64,000 nucleotides of DNA from Dimorphilus gyrociliatus (taxonomy: Eukaryota; Annelida; Polychaeta; Dinophilidae): positions 930,001 to 994,000 of the forward strand of contig CAJFCJ010000012.1 of NCBI GenBank assembly GCA_904063045.1, read 5' to 3'. Made by a program: the position numbers and the translations under genes. Shown piece by piece: positions 24,201 to 34,687 of the stretch; the stretch's first letter is position 1; every line of letters begins with the position of its first letter. The notes under the pieces were generated by a model. That model worked only from the letters and a program-made list of their open reading frames with translations, had not been told where the DNA came from and searched no databases.

Positions 24201-25886
24201 CGGGATTATTTTATTCGACCTGGACTACCAACTACCCCATCTTTTCATCCTACAAAGGATATTTATAAGTTCGATTCAACTACGCGAACTTATAAGCTTA
24301 TCGGTTAGTCAATAGTGTTAAACTACTAATTATTGTTGAAAATCTTTCTTCTCCTATCTTCCTCTTTTCCTCTTCTCATATTCTCTGTATTTTTCTGTAA
24401 GAGAAGTAATTTAATTTATTTATACGAAAGATCTTGAGGCAACATCTTTAAAGGAAAATACACAAGTACAAACGGAAGTTGAAAAGAATAGAGAAATTAC
24501 AACTCCAATCAATAATGCGTCATTGAAAAGAATGGATAATGTTATAAAGGCAATTGGTATTGAAGTAAGTTCTTCTCTGAAAATACGATAATAAGAAGAA
24601 AGAAATTAGCACAGTTTATCAAAACTAACTGTATAATATATTATACAAGTATATAATGTTATTCTTTGATTTCCACAGAATCCACCCTATTTATACGTAC
24701 GAACCAAAAATTCGTCTACTGTTGAGTTTTCCGGTTATACACCCGAATTATTCCATCACTTATCAAGCGTAATACCATTTAAATTCAACATCGTATTAGA
24801 ACAGAAAGGCAGAATGGGTAGGAAATTACGAAATGGTAAATGGTCAGGTTTAATAGGCGATGTTATAAAGGGGGTAAGAACAATTAATTAACTTTCATGT
24901 TAGGAATTCTAGTAAAGCATCTAAATAAAATAATTGATAAAATATGTTTTTTGTCACTGATAATATATCATTTTCAGAAGGCTATCATGACAGCAATTCC
25001 ATTAAAAGTGACGAGGAGGTTGGAGAAGGTTCTAACGGCTACGAAACCAATACTCTTTTCGTCCTTAGCAATTGTTGGATGGGGTGATAGTTCTCTAGAA
25101 TCAATACATCTTTCGGATTTACTTAATAGCAGTAATTTCATAATAATTCATAAATCTTCGGCTCAACAAACTATAAAATATTCAAGGAATCCGCTTCTGA
25201 AACAATTATGGCATGTTATTCAAGAAAATAGATCGTTTATGCTTGTACACTCAATAGAAGAAGCTTTAAATAGATTGAAAAAGGAGAAATTATATTTAAT
25301 AATAGATTCATTGAATGCTTTATATTTAACCAATAATTATCATAATAGAAAATGTGGTTTAAAAGCTAAAGATGAAATTATTGAGAGTATGGAATTTTCT
25401 TACGCAGTTAAAAAGGATTCGAAAGATTTGATAAGGTCGATTAACGATGGCCTAGTTAAGCTGAAGCGAAGCGGCATCATAGATAGATTATTCGATAAAT
25501 ATTTCCCCTTATCTCCCTGCATGCTTAATTCAGCCCTACACTCTCAAAGTTTTATTAAAGATAGAACATCTTTGACATCGCCACAACCAACAACAATAAT
25601 TGAATCATTAACAACAATTCAAAGTAACGTTTCAACTACTAATAAGCAACCTCTTTCAAAAATTTTAAAGGAAAAGGATCAATATTCAAATATAAACAGA
25701 AATCAGCCTTTTACACCTAAAAGTTCTTACCAAACAACTCTGACCGGAAGAGATTTAATATCTAATAATACCAGAGGGAAAGTGAACGTTGTTTACAAAA
25801 AATCTAGAAATAGCGCAATTGTAGTTTTAACCGGATATTGCAGTACTCTCTGTTCGTTTTATATTGTCTATTTTCTACTACACTAA
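21300..25886 (+). CDS. Tandem double glutamate-receptor-type ligand-binding domain protein without a channel (739 aa)
   Basis: Seven exons join in frame: 21300-21378, 23053-23114, 23188-23388, 23664-24303, 24431-24564, 24679-24873 and 24978-25886. The order is signal peptide (MIKYLCLFLFGISILLE); LBD 1 (about residues 40-295); a linker; LBD 2 (about 368-620); a Thr/Ser-rich stalk; and a hydrophobic C-terminal tail resembling a GPI signal. LBD 1 shows GYHVDILK, WNCVIRELI, IAPLPIVRE (Arg127, aligned with the ligand-carboxylate Arg of iGluRs), then SIDSLRGHRY, VIESSYAYY (Glu221) and a SLLSSLRRKYW end. LBD 2 has GYTPELF, WSGLIGDVI, AIPLKVTRRLE, LSDLLNSSN, IIDSLNALY (Asp547) and RLFDKYF. Between the S1 and S2 halves, where channel subunits carry TM1-pore-TM3, there are only a few residues. 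No amino-terminal domain is present. It probably binds an amino acid outside the cell without conducting ions. Confidence 0.83.
21379..23052. other. Long first intron of the double-LBD gene
   Basis: At 1.67 kb this is the longest intron in the window. It contains no domain-bearing ORF; the frame at 21441-21650 is not supported. First introns often hold regulatory elements, but none is identifiable here. Confidence 0.6.
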
Positions 25887-26338
25887 TATGAAATTATTAA
25901 ATGTTATATTTTAAAAGGAAAGATATATATTTTCGTGTCGCCATCTATATTTCTTTAAAGAGCTTCTTTTGAGCGTATCATCTTCCTTCTATATACTTTA
26001 GATTTTATTGTTTTTTAAAAAAAAAGACAGAAAAGGAGAATACAAAAATAACGATAAAAACAGAACTTTGACTTATTTATGCTTAACTTTAAACAATAAA
26101 AAAGGGAACAATGGTCTGGTATTGAAATTGTATATATGCAATTTTTCTACTTTATCTTAAACAAAATAGCAAAATTGTCTGTAAAAATACTTGACAAACA
26201 CGCTGTCTTCATTTGTATGAATTAAAAGTATTGTATTACGTATATGTCGTTTGTCTCCGAGGTTTTTATTTAAAGTTTGTCAACACAGAACAAATTCCTT
26301 AGTTTTTCTTAACCAGACGATATTAGGGAAGTGTTAAG
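25887..26338. other. Intergenic region
   Basis: AT-rich, nothing coding seen. Separates the double-LBD gene from the C-type lectin on the same strand. Confidence 0.5.
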
Positions 26339-27319
26339 ATGAAAGGGGAAATTATTTTAATCTTTTGCTTAATATTCTCCCTTCAACTCGATTATATTCA
26401 ATGTCAATGGACTCGGCAAGAATTTATTGTCAAGGAAAGGAGCTTTAGTATGAATTGGAACGAGGCGCAACTTCTGTGCACAAACAGTACCAAAGAAAAG
26501 GGTCTATTGTATAAAGAGAATATGAAAGATTTGGTTAAAATTGAACACGCGATGAAAGATAAAAGGCAAGATAAACTCTGGGTTAATTTTATTACCCAAA
26601 AACCAAGATTTTCAGAGTTTAACAAGGAAAATAAAACTTTTTATTGGGAAAGCGGTATATTTCTCTCTTTATTGATCTTATCGTATTTATTATTATGTTA
26701 CAACATACGCTTTATTGAATATAAACAAGTAAATATAAATACACTTTCTTTTATTCAACATAAGGGCTGTCGTTTGATCAAAAAGTTCGAGTACCCCAAG
26801 AAAAACCGCAATGTGCATCCTTATCATATGGAGGAGGTCGATATAATGTTATTTTTGAGGATTGTAGCGAATTCGTTCAGTTTAAATGTAAGTTTTTAGT
26901 TTTCTCCTTTTAATTTATATTTCTTTTCTACAAGATACAATATATAAATTGAAGGCGTTGTACCGGATATCAATGGTAGGTGTATTAAACTACTTTCTGG
27001 TCAAAGAAGAAGAACTTGGTTAGATGCAAGAGAATTTTGCACCGAACGATTAGGAAGGCTGGTTGAATATAGTACCGAAGAGGAAAGGGTACAGTTAAGA
27101 GAAAACTTAGCAGGATATGGCAAAATTTGGCTTGGTTTAATTAATAGAGTTTGGACAAGAGGCCATTCTACAAATGATCCTGGTGCTATGTGCGGATTAA
27201 TTGACCTTACAAGAAAACAATTAGAAATGAGACCTTGTACTGATAGAATAGGAACAGTTGCTATGTGCAATATAGCTATTAAAAGCAAAGGTTATTGTCT
27301 GAATAACAAATCAAAATAA
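26339..27319 (+). CDS. Secreted protein with two C-type lectin domains (267 aa)
   Basis: Exons 26339-26654, 26765-26887 and 26955-27319. A signal peptide (MKGEIILIFCLIFSLQL) precedes CTLD 1: SMNWNEAQLLC, LWVNF and FYWESG, with exon 2 supplying CASLSYGG, FEDCSE and FVQFKC. CTLD 2, in exon 3, has RTWLDAREFC, RLGRLVEYSTEEE, IWLGLINRVW, CGLIDL and TVAMCN. Neither domain shows a clear EPN or QPD sugar motif, so calcium-dependent sugar binding is uncertain. Exon 1 read through its donor gives an unrelated hydrophobic frame, showing the intron is real. An alternative 3' end is possible: a donor at 27291 joined to 27381-27448 gives a basic tail ending MKWCIL. It lies at the start of a cluster of recognition-type genes. 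Confidence 0.82.
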
Positions 27320-27922
27320 AAAATAGATGTATCTATATGTATATTTATAAATAAATGAGTAATTAATACTTTTTAAACAGAAAAAAGAAAGAGAAGACCA
27401 GCATCTAAAAAATACAATCCGCATCCAATGAAATGGTGCATATTGTAACCAAAACAAAAACGATTCCGTGATTCAACCTATTATAGAAAAATCAAGTTAG
27501 ATGTAATTTGTATTTGTATTTAGGCGTTCAAATTATTAGTATTAATAAAATATATGGATTAACGAATAAGCGTTTATCTTTTTTTCTATAAAAGGAAAAT
27601 CAATGAAATTATGGATTATAGATCTTTCCCTTTTGAATACAATTAATAAATATCTATTGCTTATTTGAAATCAATCAATAATGATATTAATAATAAAAAC
27701 AAACAATCAATACAAACAATAAATTAGAATTGATAGAAAATTGCATTTAGAGTGGATATTTTTTAAATTCCCTGCTGTAGATTAGTCGCATATTTTTTAA
27801 AAATTGGATGCTACAACATATATTTTGGTTGAAAAATTTAAAAAAAAAACCTTATTGATAAACAAACAAACAAATAAACAAACAATAAATCCTTATAGGA
27901 TTTTCTACAGTAAGAAAATAAG
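27320..27922. other. Intergenic region, possibly with an alternative lectin exon
   Basis: Contains a good acceptor (TTTTTAAACAG) and short open frame at 27381-27448 that could be an alternative last exon of the lectin. Beyond that are an AAAC-type simple repeat at 27861-27887 and AT-rich sequence. Confidence 0.4.
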
Positions 27923-29315
27923 ATGCAATCATCTTCTGCGTTTATTACCTTTTGTAATTATCAAATTAATCCAATTTAGAACTACTTGATAAAATAATAC
28001 TGTATATTTTATATTACAGATTTTCTATCTGTTATTAAAGTCCCTTATTACAATTTTCTAAAAGGTATTATGAACAATTCTTTCATGTAGTTATTTATAA
28101 AATTTCTTTCTATTCATTTCATAAATAGCTAAGCCTACTTATATAATCTATTACCATGCTAACGACTGTCTTATTTGGAAAAATAAATCTATAGGCTTAC
28201 ACAGTAATAATTTTAATGAAAACTTTACTGTTGAAGAAGATGGGAATTACTTTGTTAGTTTTAATTTCGGGATATTATCACTGATTAAAGAAAGTATAGA
28301 TTTATGCGAAATTTTCAAAGTAAAGTACTCTTTTGGAATGTCTAATGTGTTTGAAAGAATAGCTTGCTTAAAGAAAAAAATTCGGTTTTCTTTTAATTGG
28401 GGCTCTTACAGATCTCTAGCAGTATCTGGATTTTCTGGTTATATGAGTTTAGAAAGAGGGAAAACTTACTCTCTGGTGCCTTCGAATAATTTCCTACTGT
28501 ATGATGAACCTATATCAAAATTAACTTCATTGTTAATTTTTCGTTACAAAAGTGACATATGGGCGAGGGGTAATCTTGCGCAGTGGAATAACCAAACTCT
28601 TCTAACCGAGTCAATCGGTATTGGAGGTTGGTCTTCACATATACGATTAACAGAGGATGGAATATATTTTCTTAGTACTACAATCTCTTCCAAGAAAGGC
28701 AAAAAGTTTAGAATGGATATCAAGCATTCATCAATTGAAAAAGCTTTTAGCGTACAAAGAACGTCGTCCGACCACTTTGAAGAAACTATTTCTTTCTCAT
28801 ATCTCTTTAAAGGAAAGAGCCGAGACATCCTTACTTTTGATTTAGTCAGTGGTGAATCTGATTTCAATTATGGTAGTAACATTTTTTCGGTTTTTAAACT
28901 AAACGCGTCTAAAGAAAGACCAGTTTTATACGCACAAAGCAAACAATGGATAAAAAATCTTACAAAAAAGGAAACTCTTTCATTTAACTTCTTTCCTATT
29001 AAAATTGGGAATAAATGGAATATAAGTAATTCTACGTATACAATAAAAACACGAGGCTACTATTATATTTCGTTAAATATTGGATCGAAACAATCATATA
29101 AGTTAAAAGTATCAGTTATAAAGAATGATACAATTTTATTTCATGTAATTAAATTTTCTATATCAATAATTGGAGGAGATACTCTCTCTAATTCGGCAAT
29201 AGATCTCCTTTATGAAGGGGATAAAATAAAAGTTGTATCTGAAAAAGGATGTAATTACGATTCTCAAAATTATCCACCAACTTTAATAATCTTTCTAATA
29301 TCTTCTGCTGATTAG
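27923..29315 (+). CDS. Secreted multi-jelly-roll (C1q-like) protein, paralogue 1 (420 aa)
   Basis: Model: 27923-27953, 28020-28064 and 28129-29315. The first exon codes ten residues plus one base (MQSSSAFITF), matching the first-exon pattern of the three downstream paralogues; exons 1 and 2 are less certain than exon 3. Three beta-rich modules follow. Module 1 has NFTVEEDGNYFVSFNFG. Module 2 has PISKLTSLLIFRY, WSSHIRLTEDGIYFL and FDLVSGE. Module 3 has IGNKWN, YTIKTRGYYYISLNIGS, VSVIKNDTILFHV, SNSAIDLLYEGDKIKVVS and IIFLIS. The pattern G-x-Y-x-(V/I/F)-x-(V/L/F), a KND turn and an S-A-x-x-L-x-x-GD strand resembles C1q/TNF-type jelly rolls. Relationship to C1q is by pattern, not search. No TATA box is evident upstream, unlike its relatives. 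Confidence 0.68.
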
Positions 29316-29490
29316 AGTCTTCATTAAATTTCTATTTAAATCCTTGAATAGACAGTATTATACTATTGATGCATTAATACAATACAATGTATTTTTTTTA
29401 AAAAGTAAACTTTTTATCTATTACTTAGAAATTGCATCGAATTTCGATAGATTTTGAGGAAAGCAGTAATCCATATCTCCTCTGTCTTTC

Positions 29491-29499
29491 TATATAAGG
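29491..29499 (+). promoter_or_regulatory. TATA box of C1q-like paralogue 2
   Basis: TATATAAGG begins 44 bp before the ATG at 29535. The same spacing is seen in front of paralogues 3 and 4. Confidence 0.55.
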
Positions 29500-29534
29500 A
29501 TTAATTCTAAAATTTCTTTAGTAATCCCGTAAAG

Positions 29535-30930
29535 ATGGAGAGAAAACTTCTACTTTTATCTTTAGTTTGTAAGTCTTTAATAAGAGAAACATATTTTACA
29601 TATTTAAAAGCTTTAACAAAATTGTTCAGTTTTTATAATTGGCGAAAAAGAATGTATTTCGGAGGAAATCGCTACATTTGGCACGTTTGAACCAATATGT
29701 TACAAATTCTCTGATAAACAAACTTTATCTTCCAGAAATATTACATGGACAAACAATACTTCCTTTGACTCTTCTGAGAACCAAACCTTAAATAATGAAA
29801 TTAGAATTCCCAGCGATGATTTTTATTTTATAAGCTTTAATGTTGGATTTGAATTGTTCACTAATGAAGTAGTCGAATTCGTACATTTCATAAGGAAACA
29901 GTATTATACGAAAGAAAATTATTATGATCATAATTATGGCAGATATCGTAAAAGAAATGTAATTAAGACAAAGCTAGTGCCTTCTAGTCTCTTTGCTGTT
30001 TCTATAAATTCTAGTAGAGACAAAGGAATATCCGTAGCAAGCTCTCAAAACTTACTGATGCTAGCTGAAAATCAAACGTACTACATATCACTTAGAAAAG
30101 GAAATTTTAACCATTTCAGTGATAGTTTATCTAAGTTAACATCTATATCGATAATAAAATATCGATCAAATGCATATTTTACTGGTACAATTTCGGGTAG
30201 TTCAAAAGAGAATTTTCTGAAAATAAAGGGTAAGAATTGTTCAAAAATATCATTCTGGTCCTCTCATATTAGATTTACCGAAGATGGATTTTATGTTTTA
30301 AATGTTGTGGTTAATCAGAAAAAAGGTGTTGATTTTCATATGAATATCAACTATGCAGAACATAAACGCTTTTTTCTAAGAAGAACTGAAACTGATTCTG
30401 CAGCTGAAGCAATTTCTATGTCATATATTATAAAACTGAAACAAAGAAATATATTAGAGTTTAATCTAATATCTGGAAATCTAGACCCTTTGAACAATAA
30501 TAACATTTCAATAATGAAACTAAATCCTTCGAAAGTATCCCCACTTTTATATCTAGTTAGTACAAAATCAAAGTTAAACTCTACTGAAAGAAGTAAAGTT
30601 AAGTTTAACTCAAAAGCATATCAAATTGGTAATGAGTGGAATAATGAAACATTTCAATATACAATAAAAGAGACGGGGAAATATTTTGTTTATGTAACAA
30701 TAGAGACAAAAAAATATACCAAAATTGACGTCTCTGTTATGAAAAATGATAAAATCATGTTTGAAGTTTTGAAGTTGTCAAGATCAAAAACTAATGGAGA
30801 TTTTGTATCAAATTCAGCAACGGTTGAGCTGCATTTGGGGGATAAACTAGAAGTTTTTTCAAATGAAAAATCCGACTATGGAGTGTATTATAAGTTAACA
30901 ACCTTTATGGTATATTTCTTATCAAAATAA
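29535..30930 (+). CDS. Secreted multi-jelly-roll (C1q-like) protein, paralogue 2 (444 aa)
   Basis: Exons 29535-29568 and 29630-30930; the intron is 61 bp and phase 1. The first exon is most of a signal peptide (MERKLLLLSLV). Module 1 carries DDFYFISFNVGFE, then a basic stretch (RYRKRNVIKTK). Module 2 carries DSLSKLTSISIIKY, WSSHIRFTEDGFYVL and ISMSYIIK. Module 3 carries IGNEWN, YTIKETGKYFVYVTIET, VSVMKNDKIMFEVLK, SNSATVELHLGDKLEV and TTFMVYFLS. Secretion is likely. Module 3 of paralogues 2 and 3 is the closest pair by eye. C1q-like proteins of invertebrates commonly bind microbial surfaces; that role is inference here. Confidence 0.8.
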
Positions 30931-31095
30931 AACGATATAATTCGTTTAAAAATGATTCATAGCCATTAAACGTGGTCCGATTTGTTTAGTTGTTCTCTTA
31001 TGCAATCTTTATCAATAAAAATAGCAATAAATTATTAATGCAAAAAATAAACTTAAGGAAACTGATATCTCGCTTTCAGTTCCGTTAAGTGTTAA

Positions 31096-31116
31096 GTGTT
31101 ATGTTAAGCATAACAC
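31096..31116. promoter_or_regulatory. Palindromic element upstream of paralogue 3
   Basis: GTGTTATG and its exact reverse complement CATAACAC flank TTAAG, preceded by a repeated GTTAAGT. It lies just 5' of the TATA box, where a dimeric factor could bind. Function is inferred only from position. Confidence 0.3.
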
Positions 31117-31121
31117 ATACG

Positions 31122-31130
31122 TATAAATAG
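31122..31130 (+). promoter_or_regulatory. TATA box of C1q-like paralogue 3
   Basis: TATAAATAG starts 48 bp before the ATG at 31170. A start site about 30 bp downstream would leave a leader of about 20 nt. Confidence 0.6.
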
Positions 31131-31169
31131 ACAATTTCCTTTTTAGTATCATTTAAGCATCGTACAAAG

Positions 31170-32484
31170 ATGATTAACCTAGCAGTAGTTTGTCTTTATG
31201 GTAAGTAAACAGTATATACTAGTAATATTAAAAATTATATAATACCTTTATATTTGAACTTGAATAGGAATCTTCCATCTTTCGTATTGCAATTTAATTG
31301 ATGGGGGAAACAATCAAAATTCATATAAAGCTGAACCTAATCTATATTGTTACGATAACTCGTCAAAATATTACTCTGTTGGTGGTATATCGTGGTCTAA
31401 TAATCATTATTACACTAAAGGACGCTCTTGCCCTTTTACGCTATGTTTGGACAATGGAATTCATTTCATAAGTTTAAACTTTGGAATTAGTTTACGCAAC
31501 TCTGGTGAAATTCACATACCATTTAGCTGTTCCAATGGGAAGGATAGTTCGAATAAAATCGAAAAAATTAATTATAAATATATAGACAAATCAGATCTTT
31601 CTGCTATCAATATAAATTTTTTAATTGCAAGTGAACAAGCACATTATTGTCAAATAGATGTGAAATTCATGAATTTGTACAGTGACAATTTATGTAAAAT
31701 GACGTCTATTTCGTCATTTTCATATCAGTCTCCAGTGTATGGCTTGATTCAAATGAAACATTCTGAATCGGCGGAAAAAATGACTTTTACTGTTTTGAAA
31801 TCATCGACAATTGGCGTTTGGGATTCAAATATAAGAATAGTTGAGGATGGTATTTACCTTTTAACTGTGTCAGCTTTTTCTCAATGGTATACAAAGTTTC
31901 TACTAACTGTAAATAGTAGTAATGGTGATGTTTATACTTTAAGAAATAACTATCGTGATTCACCATCAAATTTAATATCGATGTCATACTTATTGAAATG
32001 TAAAATTAAAGAAACATTATCTTTTAACTTGTTGGAAGGCCAACTTCAACAAACTAGTAGTTTATCTATTTTAAAACTAAGTGTGTCTAAAACAAGACCA
32101 GGTCTCTACGTATCAAGTTCGAGTCATAAAAGCAATGTACAACAGGAAAAGGAGATTTCCTTCGATGTTACTCATATATCAATTGGTAATTCATGGAACA
32201 ATAACACATTTACTTATACTATTGATATACCAGGACGCTATTATGTTTATGTTACAATAGAATCAAGAGAAGGTAGTAAAGTTGATGTGGCTGTTCAAAA
32301 AAATGGAAAAACCATATTCGAAATATTAAAATATTCAGCAAAAACGCACGATGGTCATGTTTTAGCTAATTCAGCAATAGTAAAATTTTCCCAGGGTGAT
32401 TCTTTGAGAATTATCTCTAATGCAATGTCTAGTTATGGAGCTTTAAATAAGTCGACAACTTTATTAGTAATTTTTTTGTCCTAG
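31170..32484 (+). CDS. Secreted multi-jelly-roll (C1q-like) protein, paralogue 3 (415 aa)
   Basis: Exons 31170-31200 and 31268-32484; the intron is 67 bp and phase 1 in the same position as in paralogues 2 and 4. The signal peptide is split by it (MINLAVVCLYG, then IFHLSYC). Module 1 has LCLDNGIHFISLNFGISL. Module 2 has DNLCKMTSISSFSY, WDSNIRIVEDGIYLL and SMSYLLK. Module 3 has IGNSWN, YTIDIPGRYYVYVTIES, VAVQKNGKTIFEILK, ANSAIVKFSQGDSLRI and TTLLVIFLS. Several Cys in module 1 are shared loosely with paralogue 2. Expression and secretion are inferred from the TATA box and signal peptide. Confidence 0.8.
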
Positions 32485-34687
32485 AAAACGATTAAAACTA
32501 ATTCAACCGGAAGTCTATAGATTATTGAACTTTGAGAAAAGAATTTAATTGTCAGAGCATGCTATGTGTTTTGTATTATTATAGAAACAAAATGAAGCAA
32601 TAATACACTACAATACAATATATTAGAGCAAGTAAACTTTTTATACAATTTGTATTTAAGCTATATTTGAATAGTATTTTATATAAAAGGTTATTATAAA
32701 CTGATAAAAGATTGTAAATTTTACATTTTTAATCAATAAGCAAAAAGATTATTCATTTATTTTTTATCATCTTCATCTATTGTCTAAAATATAAAATGTT
32801 GTACTTTTAGCCTAGTCTTATTCCAAGTAGGAATGTACGTTGTTTAGATTTAAGTTTATACAGATTTAAAATTCTATATCTGATAATATACAGCCTTTGT
32901 TTATTTCTTTGGCATTTTGACATTATTTGTTTTGAGAAATTGATGTGACAAGAAAAATTCTAAACCAAATATCATTATTAACTGATTTTATCTTATCCAA
33001 TTGGCCATTGAGAAATAAATTCTTAAAAAAACCATGTCAAAACAATGTAAACTTGTATGTTTAACGATTACAGCAAATTCTTCACTTTTAATTACCATAA
33101 TTGTACTCAAAAAGGAGAAATTAGTGCTTTTACATCCAGGTTACGAAATAAGTTTTTCTTGGAAGTGATTTAAGATAGGAATGATAGGATGTATGTTTTA
33201 CATTAGGTAACGTTTTCGGTTCGCTATTTTATAGAATATAATATATACACGTACTGATAAAAACCTTTTAATATGATACTGCTATACATAAAATGTTGGT
33301 AAAATATATTGCAACTTACAGGCCTAAAAACTAAATTAGAAAGTTAAATAAAGCGACTGACGGACAGAAATAGAGAAGGAAAGGAAGGAAGGGAGAGAAA
33401 AGAAATTCTTTTCATAAAAAATGGGTAAGTAAAAGAAGGACTGAAGAAAACTTTTTTTGATATTGACTGTGAACTGTAAAAGGAAAATGAAAAAGAAATA
33501 CAAGTCTCTTTCTTATTATAGGGAAGAGGTGGGGAGATGTTCATTACAAATATTAACCCTGCAGTAAACAACTGTAATAGATAGTGATATCAATAAATTG
33601 TGCCAATTATAACGTCATTGCTTTTAGTTCAATGCTTTAATCACAATTTTTTAAGTGTCTTTAAGAAAAAGTCAGAAACCTGACGACCTTGAATGCGGAG
33701 AATGGAGTTGGTAGATTATTTCTTTAGACAAAGGGTTTATGCAAGTGAATGAATGTTTTTAGTATGATAATAAAGAAAAAACACTTCAAAAGAAATAGGT
33801 TAAACCTTAAAAGAAAAGAAACTACTTGCGTAAATATTAAAATCCTAATAAAATATAATATAAATTTAAGTAAATATATGTTTTTCTTTTATTTGTAAAG
33901 AGAAAAAGAGGAAAATTTTAATTCTTCTCTATAAATAATAGTTTTTATCATGTTCTATATTATTGAAAAGCTATATGTATACAAGCGAGAGTCATGTGGA
34001 TAAATATAATTAAATTTCTCAAAGCTTCTCTACTCAAATGAATAGAAAGATTCACAAAAATTCCAAGGAATATACCTACGTTTCTAAGTAAATATATTTT
34101 AGGGAAAGGTAATTTTTACGCTATTTATTTAGCAGATTTGATTATATGACTACAATATTGTAACTGTTTACAATAGAAAGTATCATTGACCCAATAAAAA
34201 TCATTCGCATCTTTGTAATAGTAATATTTACACAACATTTGAATGATATCTCTGAATAGATTTTAATAAGTGATTCATACCGGTTGAGTTATTTTTTTGT
34301 AACATCGGAAAGGTTAATTTTTTTTATCATCAAATATACAAACGCTTAGAACGTAATGAAAAATACACTGTCTTGAACATATACGATACTATATAATCAA
34401 AAACTTTATTAACCTCTTCCCATCCTCTAACCAGAATAAAATTTAACAGCTTTTGAATAATTCCTTTTTTATGTTTGCTTAAATTGCACATTTATAAAAA
34501 GATAGTATAAAAAAACCGATATATTTTATCTATTGTGACATTTTTTTTCTAATTATTCAATCTATTCAATCGAATATTATCGCATTTTACATATTTTTGT
34601 AATTTGAAACGCAATTATTTTTATTATGTTTTGGGAAAATTATATAAAATGCAACAAGTTAAATTTTCATTACAAAGAGAGTGAAAA
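32485..34687. other. Gene-free interval inside the C1q-like array
   Basis: 2.2 kb of AT-rich DNA between paralogues 3 and 4. No module motif of the family was found here on the plus strand, so I see no decayed copy. The reverse ORF at 33344-33571 is Ser/Phe-rich and unsupported. The TATA box of paralogue 4 lies at its right end. Confidence 0.5.
34641..34649 (+). promoter_or_regulatory. TATA box of C1q-like paralogue 4
   Basis: TATATAAAA starts 47 bp before the ATG at 34688, the same arrangement as in paralogues 2 and 3. Confidence 0.6.

Noticed and set aside
26655-26764. Transmembrane segment in the C-type lectin exon 1 frame
   Set aside because: It is intron sequence; splicing it out restores the CTLD Cys pattern in exon 2.
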